The notes under the pieces are model-generated. The model saw only the letters and a program-made list of their open reading frames with translations. It was not told where the DNA came from and did not search any database. The position numbers and the translations under genes were made by a program. Below are positions 34,417 to 43,916 of a stretch of DNA of 64,000 nucleotides, piece by piece. Source of the DNA: an uncultured Desulfobulbus sp. (GTDB taxonomy: Bacteria > Desulfobacterota > Desulfobulbia > Desulfobulbales > Desulfobulbaceae); assembly GCF_963665445.1 (NCBI RefSeq), contig NZ_OY762276.1:3404601-3468600 (forward strand). The letters run 5' to 3'. How positions within the stretch are numbered: the first letter of the stretch is position 1; each line of letters opens with the position of its first letter.

Positions 34417-36107
34417 GCGGACTTTCTCCCCCGGTTGCGGGTCATCAGCTCACGGGCAAAGGCCAGGGTCTGCTCGCTGGGATTTGCCCCACCGAGCATA
34501 CGGGCCAGTTCCCGAATGCGTTCCTGCTCGTCCAACTCAATGATCACAGTGCGCGTCCTTTGGTTCTCCACCTGTTTTTCCACCTTGAAATGCAGATCCG
34601 CCCAGGCAGCGATCTGCGGCAAATGGGTTATGCACAAAACCTGATGGTGTCCGGCAAGTTCGCCGATCTTTGCCGCCACGGCCTCGGCAGCCTGACCGCC
34701 GATGCCGGCATCGACCTCGTCAAAGATGACCGTATCCACCTGGTCGCGACGGGCGAGCAAACACTTCATAGCCAGCATCAAGCGCGACAGCTCGCCGCCG
34801 GAGACAATCTTCGCCAGCGGCTTGGGCGGCTCACCGGGATTGGCGGAAAAAAGGAATTCGACAATATCCCGCCCCGTACTCTGAATGCCGTCCAGGCCCA
34901 GCCCCTCCGGTACCGTCAGGGAGACCTCGAACACGGCCTGGTTGAAACTCAAGGAGGCCAGTTCCTGGGCCATGCCCGCCTCAAGCTTCCTGGCCACCTC
35001 ACGCCTGGCCTGGCTCAGTTCCGTGGCCCTGAGGAGTGCCTCGGTGGAGATCTCCTCCAGCCGCAGTTCGGCCTGGGCAATCTCCTCCTCCAGGCTTTCC
35101 AGGACCAGAAGATCGGCCTCGGCCTTGTCGGCAAAGGCAATCACCTCTTCCAGGGTGGGCCCGTACTTGCGCTGCAGCTGTTTGAGCTCGGCAAGCCGTC
35201 CGGAGATCCACTCCAGCCGGGAGGGATCCATGGGAATCGACTCCTGATACTGGACCAGCGAGGCGGCCAGGTCCTCCAGTTCATATCCGGCGGAGGCGAT
35301 GCGTTCGGCAAGGGGCGCCAATGTAGCGTCAATGGTTGCCGCGTGCTCGATATTTTTTCGGATTTCCACCAGAGCATAGGTAATTGTGCCCGACATCCGC
35401 TCCGTGCTCTCTCCGACCAACCGCACCAGCACATCCGATGCCTTGAGCTGTTCACGCTCTCGCATCAGGGCCTCATCCTCACCGGCGATGGGCCTGCATT
35501 TTCGTATTTCTTCCAGCTGAAAACGGAGAAAGTCGCGCTGCTGCTCCTTGTCCTGCTCCTTGTCCAGCAACTCCCTCAACTCCGAGGAGGCATGCTGCCA
35601 GCGCTGAAAAAGTTTGCCGAACTGCTGGCGCATGCCCCGCAACTCGCCAAAGAGATCGAGAAAATGGAGGTGGTTGCGATTATTGAGCAGCTGCTGGTGA
35701 TCGTGCTGACTGGCGATATTGATCAGGTTGGCAGTCAGTTCACCACAGAGACGGGTGGTGACCGACTGATCGTTGACATAAAGTTTGGAGCGCCCTTCAC
35801 GGGCAAGGATCCGGCGAATGATGCAATTATTGCCATCCCTAAGCGAGTGTTCGTGCAACAGGGCGTTGATTTCGTTATGCTCCGGACGCAGGGAGAAAGT
35901 CGCCTCAATCCCTGCCTGGTCAGAGTCGTTGCGCACCCAGGAGGTCGCACCACGGCCACCGGTGAGGAGGTTGATTGCCTGGAGAATGATCGATTTTCCC
36001 GCACCGGTCTCGCCGGTGAGGACAATTAACCCTGTTTTCCACGAAGACAGATCCAGATGCAGGGCATCGATCAGGGCCAGATTTTGTACACGAAGTTCCT
36101 GAAGCAT
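34404..36107 (-). CDS. recN: DNA repair protein RecN
   Basis: RecN is an SMC-like ATPase that acts early in double-strand-break repair. The 567-residue protein begins MLQELRVQNLALID and has Walker A LTGETGAGKSIILQA near residue 29. Long coiled-coil arms span about 155-400. The signature SGGELSRLMLAMK and Walker B VIFDEVDAGIGGQAAEAVA follow, then TLAFARELM near the end. It is the first gene of its minus-strand run and is divergent from the DtxR-type regulator. Confidence 0.97.
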   Translation of the reverse strand: MLQELRVQNLALIDALHLDLSSWKTGLIVLTGETGAGKSIILQAINLLTGGRGATSWVRNDSDQAGIEATFSLRPEHNEINALLHEHSLRDGNNCIIRRILAREGRSKLYVNDQSVTTRLCGELTANLINIASQHDHQQLLNNRNHLHFLDLFGELRGMRQQFGKLFQRWQHASSELRELLDKEQDKEQQRDFLRFQLEEIRKCRPIAGEDEALMREREQLKASDVLVRLVGESTERMSGTITYALVEIRKNIEHAATIDATLAPLAERIASAGYELEDLAASLVQYQESIPMDPSRLEWISGRLAELKQLQRKYGPTLEEVIAFADKAEADLLVLESLEEEIAQAELRLEEISTEALLRATELSQARREVARKLEAGMAQELASLSFNQAVFEVSLTVPEGLGLDGIQSTGRDIVEFLFSANPGEPPKPLAKIVSGGELSRLMLAMKCLLARRDQVDTVIFDEVDAGIGGQAAEAVAAKIGELAGHHQVLCITHLPQIAAWADLHFKVEKQVENQRTRTVIIELDEQERIRELARMLGGANPSEQTLAFARELMTRNRGRKSACVV

Positions 36108-36223
36108 GGCATATTACCGGGGATTGGAGTGCCGGCGGCAGGGGACATTATTCTTGACGCCCCATCCTCAAAATTGTATCATCCCGAAGATACATGTAAA
36201 ATTCATTCATCCGGAGTGGCAAG

Positions 36224-36739
36224 ATGGCGGAGACGCAACAACTCAGTGCGAGTCTTGAAGATTACATCGAGACCATCTATCATATTATCACCGAAAAACA
36301 GGTTGCCCGCGGCAAGGATATTTCAGCGCGTCTGTCGGTCAGCGGTGCATCGGTGACCGAGGCGTTGAGAGCCCTGTCCCGCAGAGGGCTGATCAACTAT
36401 GCACCCTATGAGGTGATCACCCTCACCGAGGAGGGGCGGATCATTGCCGAGGATGTCATCCACCGCCACAACTCGCTCAAACGGTTCTTTGTCGATGTTC
36501 TCGCCATCGAAGAACCGCTGGCCGAAGAGGGGGCCTGTAAAATCGAGCATACCGCGCCACCTGAAATCATCAAACGGATGGTCGATTTTATCAAATTTCT
36601 TGAAGTCTGCCCACGGGGAGGCAAGGATTTGATCAATGGCTTTGCCAGTTTTTGCAAACGAGGCGGGACCACGCTCGATTGCGCCAACTGCATCTCCCAG
36701 TGCATGGACGTCACGACTCCCTCTTCGCAAAACGACTAG
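36224..36739 (+). CDS. DtxR/MntR-type metal-dependent regulator with cysteine-rich tail
   Basis: The 171-residue protein starts with the MntR-like winged helix (SASLEDYIETIYHIITEKQ, then DISARLSVSGASVTEALRAL as recognition region) and the metal-binding dimerisation segment with RHNSLKRFF and EGACKIEH. There is no FeoA/SH3 domain. The last 45 residues instead contain five cysteines: VCPRGGK, FCKRGG and LDCANCISQC. Such a tail might bind metal or an iron-sulfur cluster. CCGGAGTGGCAAG precedes the ATG. It is divergent from recN and lies 118 bases before gspF. Probable role: iron- or manganese-responsive repressor; its targets are not visible. Confidence 0.85.
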   Translation: MAETQQLSASLEDYIETIYHIITEKQVARGKDISARLSVSGASVTEALRALSRRGLINYAPYEVITLTEEGRIIAEDVIHRHNSLKRFFVDVLAIEEPLAEEGACKIEHTAPPEIIKRMVDFIKFLEVCPRGGKDLINGFASFCKRGGTTLDCANCISQCMDVTTPSSQND

Positions 36740-36857
36740 GCGTAAAAAAACAGCTCAATGCCCTTTGCCGGTAACATGGTGCATATATTAGCATATCCGG
36801 CAGGCGGCGCAACGGATACATCTGCCGCCCCCTTCCTTTGCCCTGAGGCTTGTCCCC

Positions 36858-38081
36858 ATGCCTGTCTTTGAATACACCGCTCTCACCGCCTCCGGCAAGA
36901 AGCTCAAAGGCGTTCTCGATGCCGACTCACTCAATGCGGCCCGCCAGAAAATTCGTGGGGCCGGCAACTATCCGGTCAACATCAAGGAAACCAAGGCCAA
37001 AAATGTGGCCGGCAAAGGATCCATTTTCACCCGGCAGATCGGCCAGGGGATCAAACAACAGGAGATTCACCTGGCAACCCGCCAGCTGGCCACCCTGCTC
37101 GGCGCCGGCATTCCCCTGGTCCCGGCGATCGCCGGCCTGATCGAACAGACCGGCAACCGTTCTCTGAAAACGGTCCTGGCCCAAATCAAGGATGCGGTCA
37201 ACGAGGGCAACTCGCTCACCTCCGCCCTTGGTGACCACCCGCGCCTCTTTTCCAAGATCTACATCAACATGGTGCGCGCGGGCGAGGCTTCCGGCTCGCT
37301 GGATCTGGTGCTCGACCGTCTGGCGGAATTCGGCGAGAACCAGCATGCCATTCGCAGCCGGGTCAAGGCCGCCCTGCTCTACCCCCTCTTCATGGCCATC
37401 GTCGGGGTTGCGGTTCTTTTTCTCCTCATCACCTTCATCGTTCCCAGCATCACCTCGGTTTTTGAGGGAACGCAACAGGCACTGCCGCTTCCGACCATCC
37501 TCCTCATATCCCTGAGCACCATTTTGAAAAAATTCTGGTGGGCCTTGCTGCTGCTCATCGGCGGTGCGGTGACGGCTGCCCGCTGGTACATCAACACCCC
37601 GCCCGGTCGCCGCCGCTGGGACACCCTCAAGCTGACCTTTCCCGGCATTCGCGACCTGAGCATCAAAACCGCCTCGGCCCGTTTCAGCCGCACCCTTTCG
37701 AGCCTGCTGCAGTCGGGCGTCCCCCTGGTCAGCTCGCTGGTGATTGTGCAAAACATCGTGGACAACGTCATCCTCGCCGATCAGATTCGCGAGGCGTGCG
37801 GTGAGTTGGAAAAAGGGGCCAGTCTCTCAGGTTTTTTCCGCGAGAGCAAATGGTTTCCACCGATGCTGGTGCAGATGATGGCGGTCGGCGAACAGAGCGG
37901 CACCCTCGACAAGATGCTGGCCAAGGCTGCCGACAGTTACGAAAAGGAGGTGGAGGCCAAGATTCTCGCCCTGACCTCCATGATTGAACCGGTGATGATC
38001 CTGACCATGGGTGTGGCGGTCAGTTTTATTGTGGTGTCGATCCTGCTGCCCATCTTTGAGATGAATCAGCTGATCAGGTAA
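36858..38081 (+). CDS. gspF: Type II secretion inner-membrane platform protein GspF
   Basis: GspF is the polytopic platform protein that couples the GspE motor to pseudopilus assembly. The 407-residue product begins MPVFEYTALTASGKKLKG, the usual GspF/PilC start. It has the two repeated T2SSF cytoplasmic domains (about 70-195 and 270-400) and three membrane helices (around 170-195, 220-240 and 375-400). It is on the opposite strand from the other gsp genes, and its stop overlaps the gspE stop by eight bases. The upstream gap (36740-36857) contains a TGCCGG/CCGGCA inverted pair but nothing I can name. Confidence 0.95.
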   Translation: MPVFEYTALTASGKKLKGVLDADSLNAARQKIRGAGNYPVNIKETKAKNVAGKGSIFTRQIGQGIKQQEIHLATRQLATLLGAGIPLVPAIAGLIEQTGNRSLKTVLAQIKDAVNEGNSLTSALGDHPRLFSKIYINMVRAGEASGSLDLVLDRLAEFGENQHAIRSRVKAALLYPLFMAIVGVAVLFLLITFIVPSITSVFEGTQQALPLPTILLISLSTILKKFWWALLLLIGGAVTAARWYINTPPGRRRWDTLKLTFPGIRDLSIKTASARFSRTLSSLLQSGVPLVSSLVIVQNIVDNVILADQIREACGELEKGASLSGFFRESKWFPPMLVQMMAVGEQSGTLDKMLAKAADSYEKEVEAKILALTSMIEPVMILTMGVAVSFIVVSILLPIFEMNQLIR

Positions 38082-39768
38082 CGCGAAAAACCTCTTCCAA
38101 AGTCGTCAGACCGGCGAGCACCTTCTTCAGTCCGTCCTGACGCAGAGTCATCATGCCTGTGGCCTGCGAGGAGAGAGCCTGTTTTTTGATCTGGCCCGCA
38201 TCCGAGGTGGTCAGGATCAGGCTTTTCATGGCCGGGGTCAGACTCATCAACTCATAAATTCCAATCCTGCCCTTGTACCCGGTCTGGAGGCATTCCCCGC
38301 AGCCCGCCCCCCGATACAACTGCCGTCCGGCAAATTTTATCGGCGACAACCCCACCCGTTCGAGATAGGCATTGGAGGGCACGTACCCCTCCTTGCAGTG
38401 CGGACAGATCTTGCGCACCAAACGCTGGGCCATGATCGCATTGACCGCGGAAGAAACGAGAAACGGCTCCACCCCCATGTCGATCAAACGGGTGATGGCG
38501 CTGGCCGCGTCGTTGGTATGCAGGGTCGAGAACACCAGGTGCCCGGTCAGGGCCGATTGGATAGCGATCTCCGCGGTTTCAAGATCACGAATCTCTCCCA
38601 CAAGAATGACATCCGGGTCCTGGCGAACGATGGTGCGCAGGCCATTTGCAAAGGTCAGCCCAACCTTGGGGTTGACCTGCACCTGGCTGATGCCGTTCAT
38701 CTGATACTCTATCGGGTCCTCAACGGTGATGATATTGACATCCGGGCTGTTGAGAACGCCGAGCGCGGAGTAAAGGCTGGTGGTCTTGCCGCTGCCGGTC
38801 GGACCGGTGACGAGAATAATCCCGTGCGGGGCCTTGATCAGGCGCAGAAAATTGTTCATATCCTCCTGGGACATTCCCAGGGCATCCAGCGGCACCAGGG
38901 AGCTGGACTTGTCCAAGAGGCGCATGACCACCCGCTCGCCAAAGGAGGTGGGCAGGGTGGACACACGGATATCGATGTTGCGATCCGCCAGGCGGATTTC
39001 AATGCGGCCATCCTGGGGCAGCCGTTTTTCGGCGATATCCATCTTGGCCATGATCTTGATACGCGAGACCAGCTTGCTCTGCACGTGCCGCGGCGGCGAA
39101 TACATGTCGTAGAGGATGCCGTCAACGCGTTTACGGATCTTGACCCGGTCCTTATAGGACTCGATATGGATATCCGAGGCATTGTCGCGTACCGCCTGGG
39201 ACAGCACCAGGTTCACCAGCTTGATCACCGGCGCATCGCTGGTATCGTCGAGCAGGTCGGCCGTCTCCTCGATTTCGGTGAGGATGCTCTCCGGGTTGTC
39301 TTCGTCCATGTCCTGCATCACCCGATCGGCGGCATCCTGCCGGGTGGTATCGTAGGCGGCGTTGATGGCGACGAAAATCTCGTTGGCCGGTGCGAGGACG
39401 GTGCGAATGCCCTCCCACTGGAGCAGACGCTGGAGATCGTCCAGTTGCTGAAAGTTGGCCGGTTCCGCCAGGGCAATGTAGGAGCAGTCCGGAGTCGCCA
39501 CCGGAATCATCTTGAACTTCTTGAGAAATCCGATAGGCACCCGATCAATAAAAAACGGGTCGGTGCCCGTAGCCGGCAAGCTATAGACGACCTCCATGCC
39601 GCACTGCCGGCTGCGGGCGCTGAGCAGGTCATCTTCAGTGATCTTGCGCAGTTGAATGAGGATTTCTCCGATCCGACCGCCACGCTCCCGCTGGATGGCA
39701 AGCGCGGCTTCGATACTCTCCGCGCTCACCCCATAATCCTCGGTGAGAATTTCACCCAAGAGACGCAT
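38074..39768 (-). CDS. gspE: Type II secretion ATPase GspE
   Basis: GspE is the cytoplasmic hexameric ATPase powering the pseudopilus. I start at the ATG at 39768, after the gspD stop, giving 564 residues; the frame itself runs back into gspD. The N-terminal domain (MRLLGEILTEDYG onward) contacts GspL. Walker A is VTGPTGSGKTTSLYSAL near residue 330, Walker B is around DVILVGEIRDLETAEIA, and the zinc tetracysteine site is CPHC...GCGEC. It is the last gene of the operon and is convergent with gspF. Confidence 0.95.
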   Translation of the reverse strand: MRLLGEILTEDYGVSAESIEAALAIQRERGGRIGEILIQLRKITEDDLLSARSRQCGMEVVYSLPATGTDPFFIDRVPIGFLKKFKMIPVATPDCSYIALAEPANFQQLDDLQRLLQWEGIRTVLAPANEIFVAINAAYDTTRQDAADRVMQDMDEDNPESILTEIEETADLLDDTSDAPVIKLVNLVLSQAVRDNASDIHIESYKDRVKIRKRVDGILYDMYSPPRHVQSKLVSRIKIMAKMDIAEKRLPQDGRIEIRLADRNIDIRVSTLPTSFGERVVMRLLDKSSSLVPLDALGMSQEDMNNFLRLIKAPHGIILVTGPTGSGKTTSLYSALGVLNSPDVNIITVEDPIEYQMNGISQVQVNPKVGLTFANGLRTIVRQDPDVILVGEIRDLETAEIAIQSALTGHLVFSTLHTNDAASAITRLIDMGVEPFLVSSAVNAIMAQRLVRKICPHCKEGYVPSNAYLERVGLSPIKFAGRQLYRGAGCGECLQTGYKGRIGIYELMSLTPAMKSLILTTSDAGQIKKQALSSQATGMMTLRQDGLKKVLAGLTTLEEVFRVT

Positions 39769-39824
39769 GCCCAGGTTCCCGATGAGAGGTGGTACGGTGA
39801 TTGTCGCTTCCTGTCTGCACCATA

Positions 39825-42062
39825 TCAGATTCCCCGTTGCCGTAACCGTTTCAGGGCGTTTTGGGCCACTGTTTTCAATGGATCCTCTCCGGCGGCGCCC
39901 TCTCCCTTGTTGGCCGATGGCAGGGCCAACACCTTGCGGTAATAGGATTCGGCCTCTCTCCACTTCTGTTCGCGCTCGCAGATCACGCCCAGGTTAATCA
40001 GCGCGGCGCCGTTGTTGGCATCGTTTTTCAGCGCCTGGACGAAAAACTCCCGAGCCCGCACAAGGTCGTTTTCGATCAGCTTGCGCATGCCGATGTCGGC
40101 AAGCGCACTGCTCTGGCGGGAATCGGTGGCGGGATGGAAGAATTCATCGGCGACATCCCCGGGTTCCTTATGCAGGCTCTCCATATTCTGCCGCTTCTTG
40201 TGATACAGGTCAGCCAGTTCAGCCGGATTTTCAACGATATGCGGTGTAATGAAAATATAGAGGTTGGTTTTTTCCTGACTGTTGCTATGCGACTTAAACA
40301 GCCAGCCCAGAACCGGAATATCGCCGAGTACCGGCACCTTGTATTCACCGGTGGTGGTGTCCTGACCGATCATGCCGCCGATGACCACGGTCTCCTCGTT
40401 GTGGACGATAACCGTGGTATCGGCTGTTCGGGTAAAGGTGGAGGGGGTGGTTGTGGTTTCGGTATCCTTGAGCTTGACGACCTCGACCCCGATCTCCAGC
40501 CGGACAATATCGGCCTGGTTGACCTGGGGGGTGATGGTGAGACTGGTGGCCACATCCTTGTAGTCGTAGTTGGTGTAATCCTGTTCCGAGTCGGTGGTGT
40601 TCTTGCTGGTGATATAGGGCACATTCTCCCCCACCTTGATCGAGGCCTTTTTGTTGTCCGTAGTGAGAATCTGCGGGGTGGCGATGACGTTGACGTCGTC
40701 ATCGCTCTTATAGGCATTGACCACGGCACCGAGATTCTCGAAGGTAACCCCACCGATGGTGATGCCTTTCTCAATCACCCCAAGGGTAAAGCCCGCCGGA
40801 AGAGTACCACTATTCAATGAAGTTAAGGCATCATAGGAATATGAACCGCCCTTGCCGGAAAATCCGCCGATCACCGAACCATTGCCATCACCCCATTGTA
40901 CGCCGATACTGAAATCCTTGGTCACCTTGACCTCCATGATCAAGGCCTCCAGGTAGACCATGCGCCGGGGGATGTCGAGTTTCTTGATCACATCCTCAAC
41001 CACCTCGTACTCTTCACGCGGACCGGTGATGATCAACGAATTGGTCTCCTTGTCGGCAACGATCTTGATCTCCTTGGAGATGGCAGGGGCCGAGGCGCTG
41101 GCGAGCTTGCCGCTGGGCGCCGAGGTGTTCTTCGTCCCGCTCTCATCGCCGGGCAGATTCATCAAGACTTTGACCAGTTCCTCGGCATTGGCATGCTGCA
41201 GGTACACCACATGCAAATTGCCCTCTCTCCGCGGGACATCCGCATCCAGTTTGGCAACCACCCCCCGCACCCGTTCCACCGAGGATTTGGAGGCAAAGAC
41301 GATCAGGGTATTGGTGCGCTCAAAGGGAATGATCTTGACAATCTCTGGGCGGACACCGCGTTTGGTTTGCGTCGTCGCAAAGAGTTGGCTGACCGCCTTG
41401 GCCACGTTGTCGGCGGAGGCATGATACAGGGGGATGATCACCATCTCCTCGCTGTCCGGTGGAACGTCCACCGCCCTGATGATCTCCATCAGGCGAGTGA
41501 TGTTGGAGGCATAGTCGGTGAGGATGATCATTCCGGACTTGGCATGGGAGATCAGCACACTGGTCTTGGAAACCAAGGGGGTCAGCATCCCCTTGATCTC
41601 ATCGGCGTTGGCATACTTGAGGGCGATGATCTGGGTGACGACCTTGTCTTCGCCCAGGGGCACCTGCCCCTCTCTCAGGGTGGCGATACTCTTGGAGCGG
41701 GCCTCCACCGACGGGACGATTTTGATCACCGATCCGCTGGGAACCGCGGCGTATCCATGCACCTCAAGGACCGATTCAAACACCCGGTAGGCGTCATCGG
41801 CAGAGACCTTGGTTGGCGAAATAACGGTCACCTTGCCCTGGACCTGCCGGTCAACGATGAAGTTTTTCTGAGTCAACTCACTGATATATTTTATAAATAA
41901 ATTGATATCAACATCATTGAAATCAATGGTGACATACCGTTGGGCAGTTGTCGAGGGTTGTGACACCTTTGGATTGGCCGCACTGCAGGGTGTCCCCTCT
42001 AAAACCACAAGCAACAGAAGGCCGACCAACAGCATCCCGACGATCATCCCATATTTTTTCAT
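39825..42062 (-). CDS. gspD: Type II secretion secretin GspD with C-terminal TPR extension
   Basis: GspD forms the outer-membrane channel. I begin at MKKYGMIVGMLL (42062), with AAGAGAG ahead, giving 745 residues. After the signal peptide come the N0 domain (VTIDFNDVDINLFIKYISEL), the N1-N3 repeats and the secretin core with VVIGGMIGQDTTTGEYKVP and NLYIFITPHIV. Beyond the core, where pilotin-binding or short S domains usually lie, about 110 residues continue as a tetratricopeptide-like region (ENDLVRAREFFVQALKNDA, then LGVICEREQKWREAESYY). A TPR tail on a secretin is unusual and may replace a separate pilotin or assembly protein. Confidence 0.93.
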   Translation of the reverse strand: MKKYGMIVGMLLVGLLLLVVLEGTPCSAANPKVSQPSTTAQRYVTIDFNDVDINLFIKYISELTQKNFIVDRQVQGKVTVISPTKVSADDAYRVFESVLEVHGYAAVPSGSVIKIVPSVEARSKSIATLREGQVPLGEDKVVTQIIALKYANADEIKGMLTPLVSKTSVLISHAKSGMIILTDYASNITRLMEIIRAVDVPPDSEEMVIIPLYHASADNVAKAVSQLFATTQTKRGVRPEIVKIIPFERTNTLIVFASKSSVERVRGVVAKLDADVPRREGNLHVVYLQHANAEELVKVLMNLPGDESGTKNTSAPSGKLASASAPAISKEIKIVADKETNSLIITGPREEYEVVEDVIKKLDIPRRMVYLEALIMEVKVTKDFSIGVQWGDGNGSVIGGFSGKGGSYSYDALTSLNSGTLPAGFTLGVIEKGITIGGVTFENLGAVVNAYKSDDDVNVIATPQILTTDNKKASIKVGENVPYITSKNTTDSEQDYTNYDYKDVATSLTITPQVNQADIVRLEIGVEVVKLKDTETTTTPSTFTRTADTTVIVHNEETVVIGGMIGQDTTTGEYKVPVLGDIPVLGWLFKSHSNSQEKTNLYIFITPHIVENPAELADLYHKKRQNMESLHKEPGDVADEFFHPATDSRQSSALADIGMRKLIENDLVRAREFFVQALKNDANNGAALINLGVICEREQKWREAESYYRKVLALPSANKGEGAAGEDPLKTVAQNALKRLRQRGI

Positions 42063-42142
42063 ATGAACTCTCTTGATTCCCAAGCAGCAGCGACATAGCA
42101 GGCGGTATTCTCTCATTGCTTAGCCAAAATCCCTCTAATTTT

Positions 42143-42958
42143 CTATTGTTGCTGCATCTCAACAGCCTGTTCCGATTCCTCTTCCGGGGGGGGCAGCACC
42201 TGTTCCTCTTCCGGTATACCAGAAGCGGTTACCTCCTCCTCAGGTGGAGGAGGAGGTTCCTGCACGGCAGCATCCGGAGGATCCACTTGCTCCTGGCCCG
42301 CAGTCATTTTCTGAGGTGCAGCAACAGGCGGTTTGGGAGTCGGGCTGCGAAAACTGATGCGCCTTCGAGGAACAGCCTGTGGGACAGGCTTGCTCATCCC
42401 CTCATCCGGGTCCCCCATGGCAATCGGCCTGTTTGCTGGGGCAGCGCCTCCACTTCCGCCTCCGCCGTCCCTATCCTTGATGACCAGCACCTCTTCGCGC
42501 CCGTTGACCAACAGGACCACCTTTCCCCGAGTGATACGGTTGACAAGCGCGCCCTGAATCTCACTGCCGACGCGATACAAATCCTCGAGCCTGGTCTTGT
42601 CATCACGAATGATTGCGCGGGCATCGTCCTGCTTGCCGGTCACCGTCCCCAGCAGCGAAAGATTCAACTGCGTCGGTGCAAGTTGGTCGATATCCGACTC
42701 CGAGCTTTTTTTCTCTACGGATTCCTCCCCCGGAGCGCTTGCCTGGAAAATATTTCTTGCCAGAACGGCCTGCACCTCATCATCGGCAGACAGCTCAGGA
42801 ACAGCTTTTTCCCTGGCCGGGGCTTCCTTCGCCTGCTCCACGACCGTGGACCGGGGAACCTGCTTCTGCAGACGCTTCTCCACCTGCCCGTACCAAAGCT
42901 GGACAGCGGCATAGACAAGCAGTGTTATGACGAGTAAACGAATCACTATGGTACGCAC
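42143..42958 (-). CDS. gspC: Type II secretion protein GspC (no PDZ domain)
   Basis: GspC bridges the inner-membrane platform and the secretin. The open frame extends into gspN, but a GTG at 42958, four bases after the gspN stop, gives 271 residues with a membrane helix right at the start (TIVIRLLVITLLVYAAVQLW). The homology region follows (RNIFQ, then LSLLGTVTGKQDDARAIIRD to GKVVLLVNGREEVLVI). The C-terminus lacks a PDZ domain and is a proline- and glutamate-rich tail (about 190-271). The spacing from AGGAG to GTG is long, so the exact start is uncertain. Confidence 0.85.
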   Translation of the reverse strand: MRTIVIRLLVITLLVYAAVQLWYGQVEKRLQKQVPRSTVVEQAKEAPAREKAVPELSADDEVQAVLARNIFQASAPGEESVEKKSSESDIDQLAPTQLNLSLLGTVTGKQDDARAIIRDDKTRLEDLYRVGSEIQGALVNRITRGKVVLLVNGREEVLVIKDRDGGGGSGGAAPANRPIAMGDPDEGMSKPVPQAVPRRRISFRSPTPKPPVAAPQKMTAGQEQVDPPDAAVQEPPPPPEEEVTASGIPEEEQVLPPPEEESEQAVEMQQQ

Positions 42959-42962
42959 AGCG

Positions 42963-43916
42963 TTATCGAGTCTCCTTTTCCAGGGTAGAGATCTGCATGG
43001 CCATACTCTCAAAATGAACCCCGGGCTGCACCGCTGAACCGGAGATACTGAAGGGCAAGGGTTTTTTTTCCAGCTCCCGGCGAACAGCCTGCAACTCAAC
43101 CGTATTTTCAAAATGCTTGAACAATGCCGGTTGCGGATGCAGGCCGCCTCTGAGCTTGAGCAGCGACTGCAAAGGATCTGCGGCCAGGGTTACGCTGCCG
43201 TTGAACCAGCCCTTGCCCAGAGGGGAGTCAATTTTCCCCTCGGCAATGGTCATTTCCGCTCCTTTTCCGTGCACCAGCAGACTGACCAGCGAAAACGGCA
43301 ACTCGGTGTGGCGAAGCATTGGACGGGCCAATGCCAGCTTGCCACTTGCAATCTTGCACTGCATATTCCAGAGGCAGGCATGGTCGGCGCCTGGACACCC
43401 TTTCCCTTCATAGGAGGCGGAGAGCGTTCCCTCAAGTTGACGCCCCAGTTTTCCAGCAAGCAGCGGCACAGCCGCCAGGGGGAGTCCCTGGACCGCCCCA
43501 TGGACGGTGAATTGTCCTGGCTGCGGTTGCCGCCGCAGGCGTCCCTGGATCACCCCTGCCCCGATCCGCAGGTCGTAATTGAGCCACAGATCACGGTTTC
43601 TGATCGAAGCATCCCAATTGGGCCCCACATCGAGTCGATCGACCTGCAGGGCTGGCGTTTCCCTGTTGGCGGGCAGGAAGGCGAAAACATTCTCCACCCG
43701 CAGGATAAGCGGCAGCCGCAGTTCCACCCGGCCGACACGCCATTCCACCCCAGGAACAATCCCTGAAAGTGCATCCTGCAACAAACGCTGCACACTCTGC
43801 ACGGGAAACATCAACCACAGGGAAAGAACCACAGCAAACAAGGCATACAGCAGGTAGCCCGCTGCCCGGCGTAGGCGCCCACGGGACGAAGCGCCCCTTT
43901 CAGTGCTCGTCCGCAT
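42963..43916 (-). CDS. gspN: Type II secretion protein GspN
   Basis: GspN is a bitopic inner-membrane component present in a subset of T2SS. The 317-residue protein has one N-terminal membrane segment (about 19-42, GYLLYALFAVVLSLWLMF) and a periplasmic beta-rich domain with LRVENVFAFLP and LDVGPNW motifs similar to AsmA-like repeats, as in other GspN proteins. It overlaps the end of gspM by 17 bases and is directly before gspC. GspN is weakly conserved, so the call relies mainly on operon position and topology. Confidence 0.8.
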   Translation of the reverse strand: MRTSTERGASSRGRLRRAAGYLLYALFAVVLSLWLMFPVQSVQRLLQDALSGIVPGVEWRVGRVELRLPLILRVENVFAFLPANRETPALQVDRLDVGPNWDASIRNRDLWLNYDLRIGAGVIQGRLRRQPQPGQFTVHGAVQGLPLAAVPLLAGKLGRQLEGTLSASYEGKGCPGADHACLWNMQCKIASGKLALARPMLRHTELPFSLVSLLVHGKGAEMTIAEGKIDSPLGKGWFNGSVTLAADPLQSLLKLRGGLHPQPALFKHFENTVELQAVRRELEKKPLPFSISGSAVQPGVHFESMAMQISTLEKETR

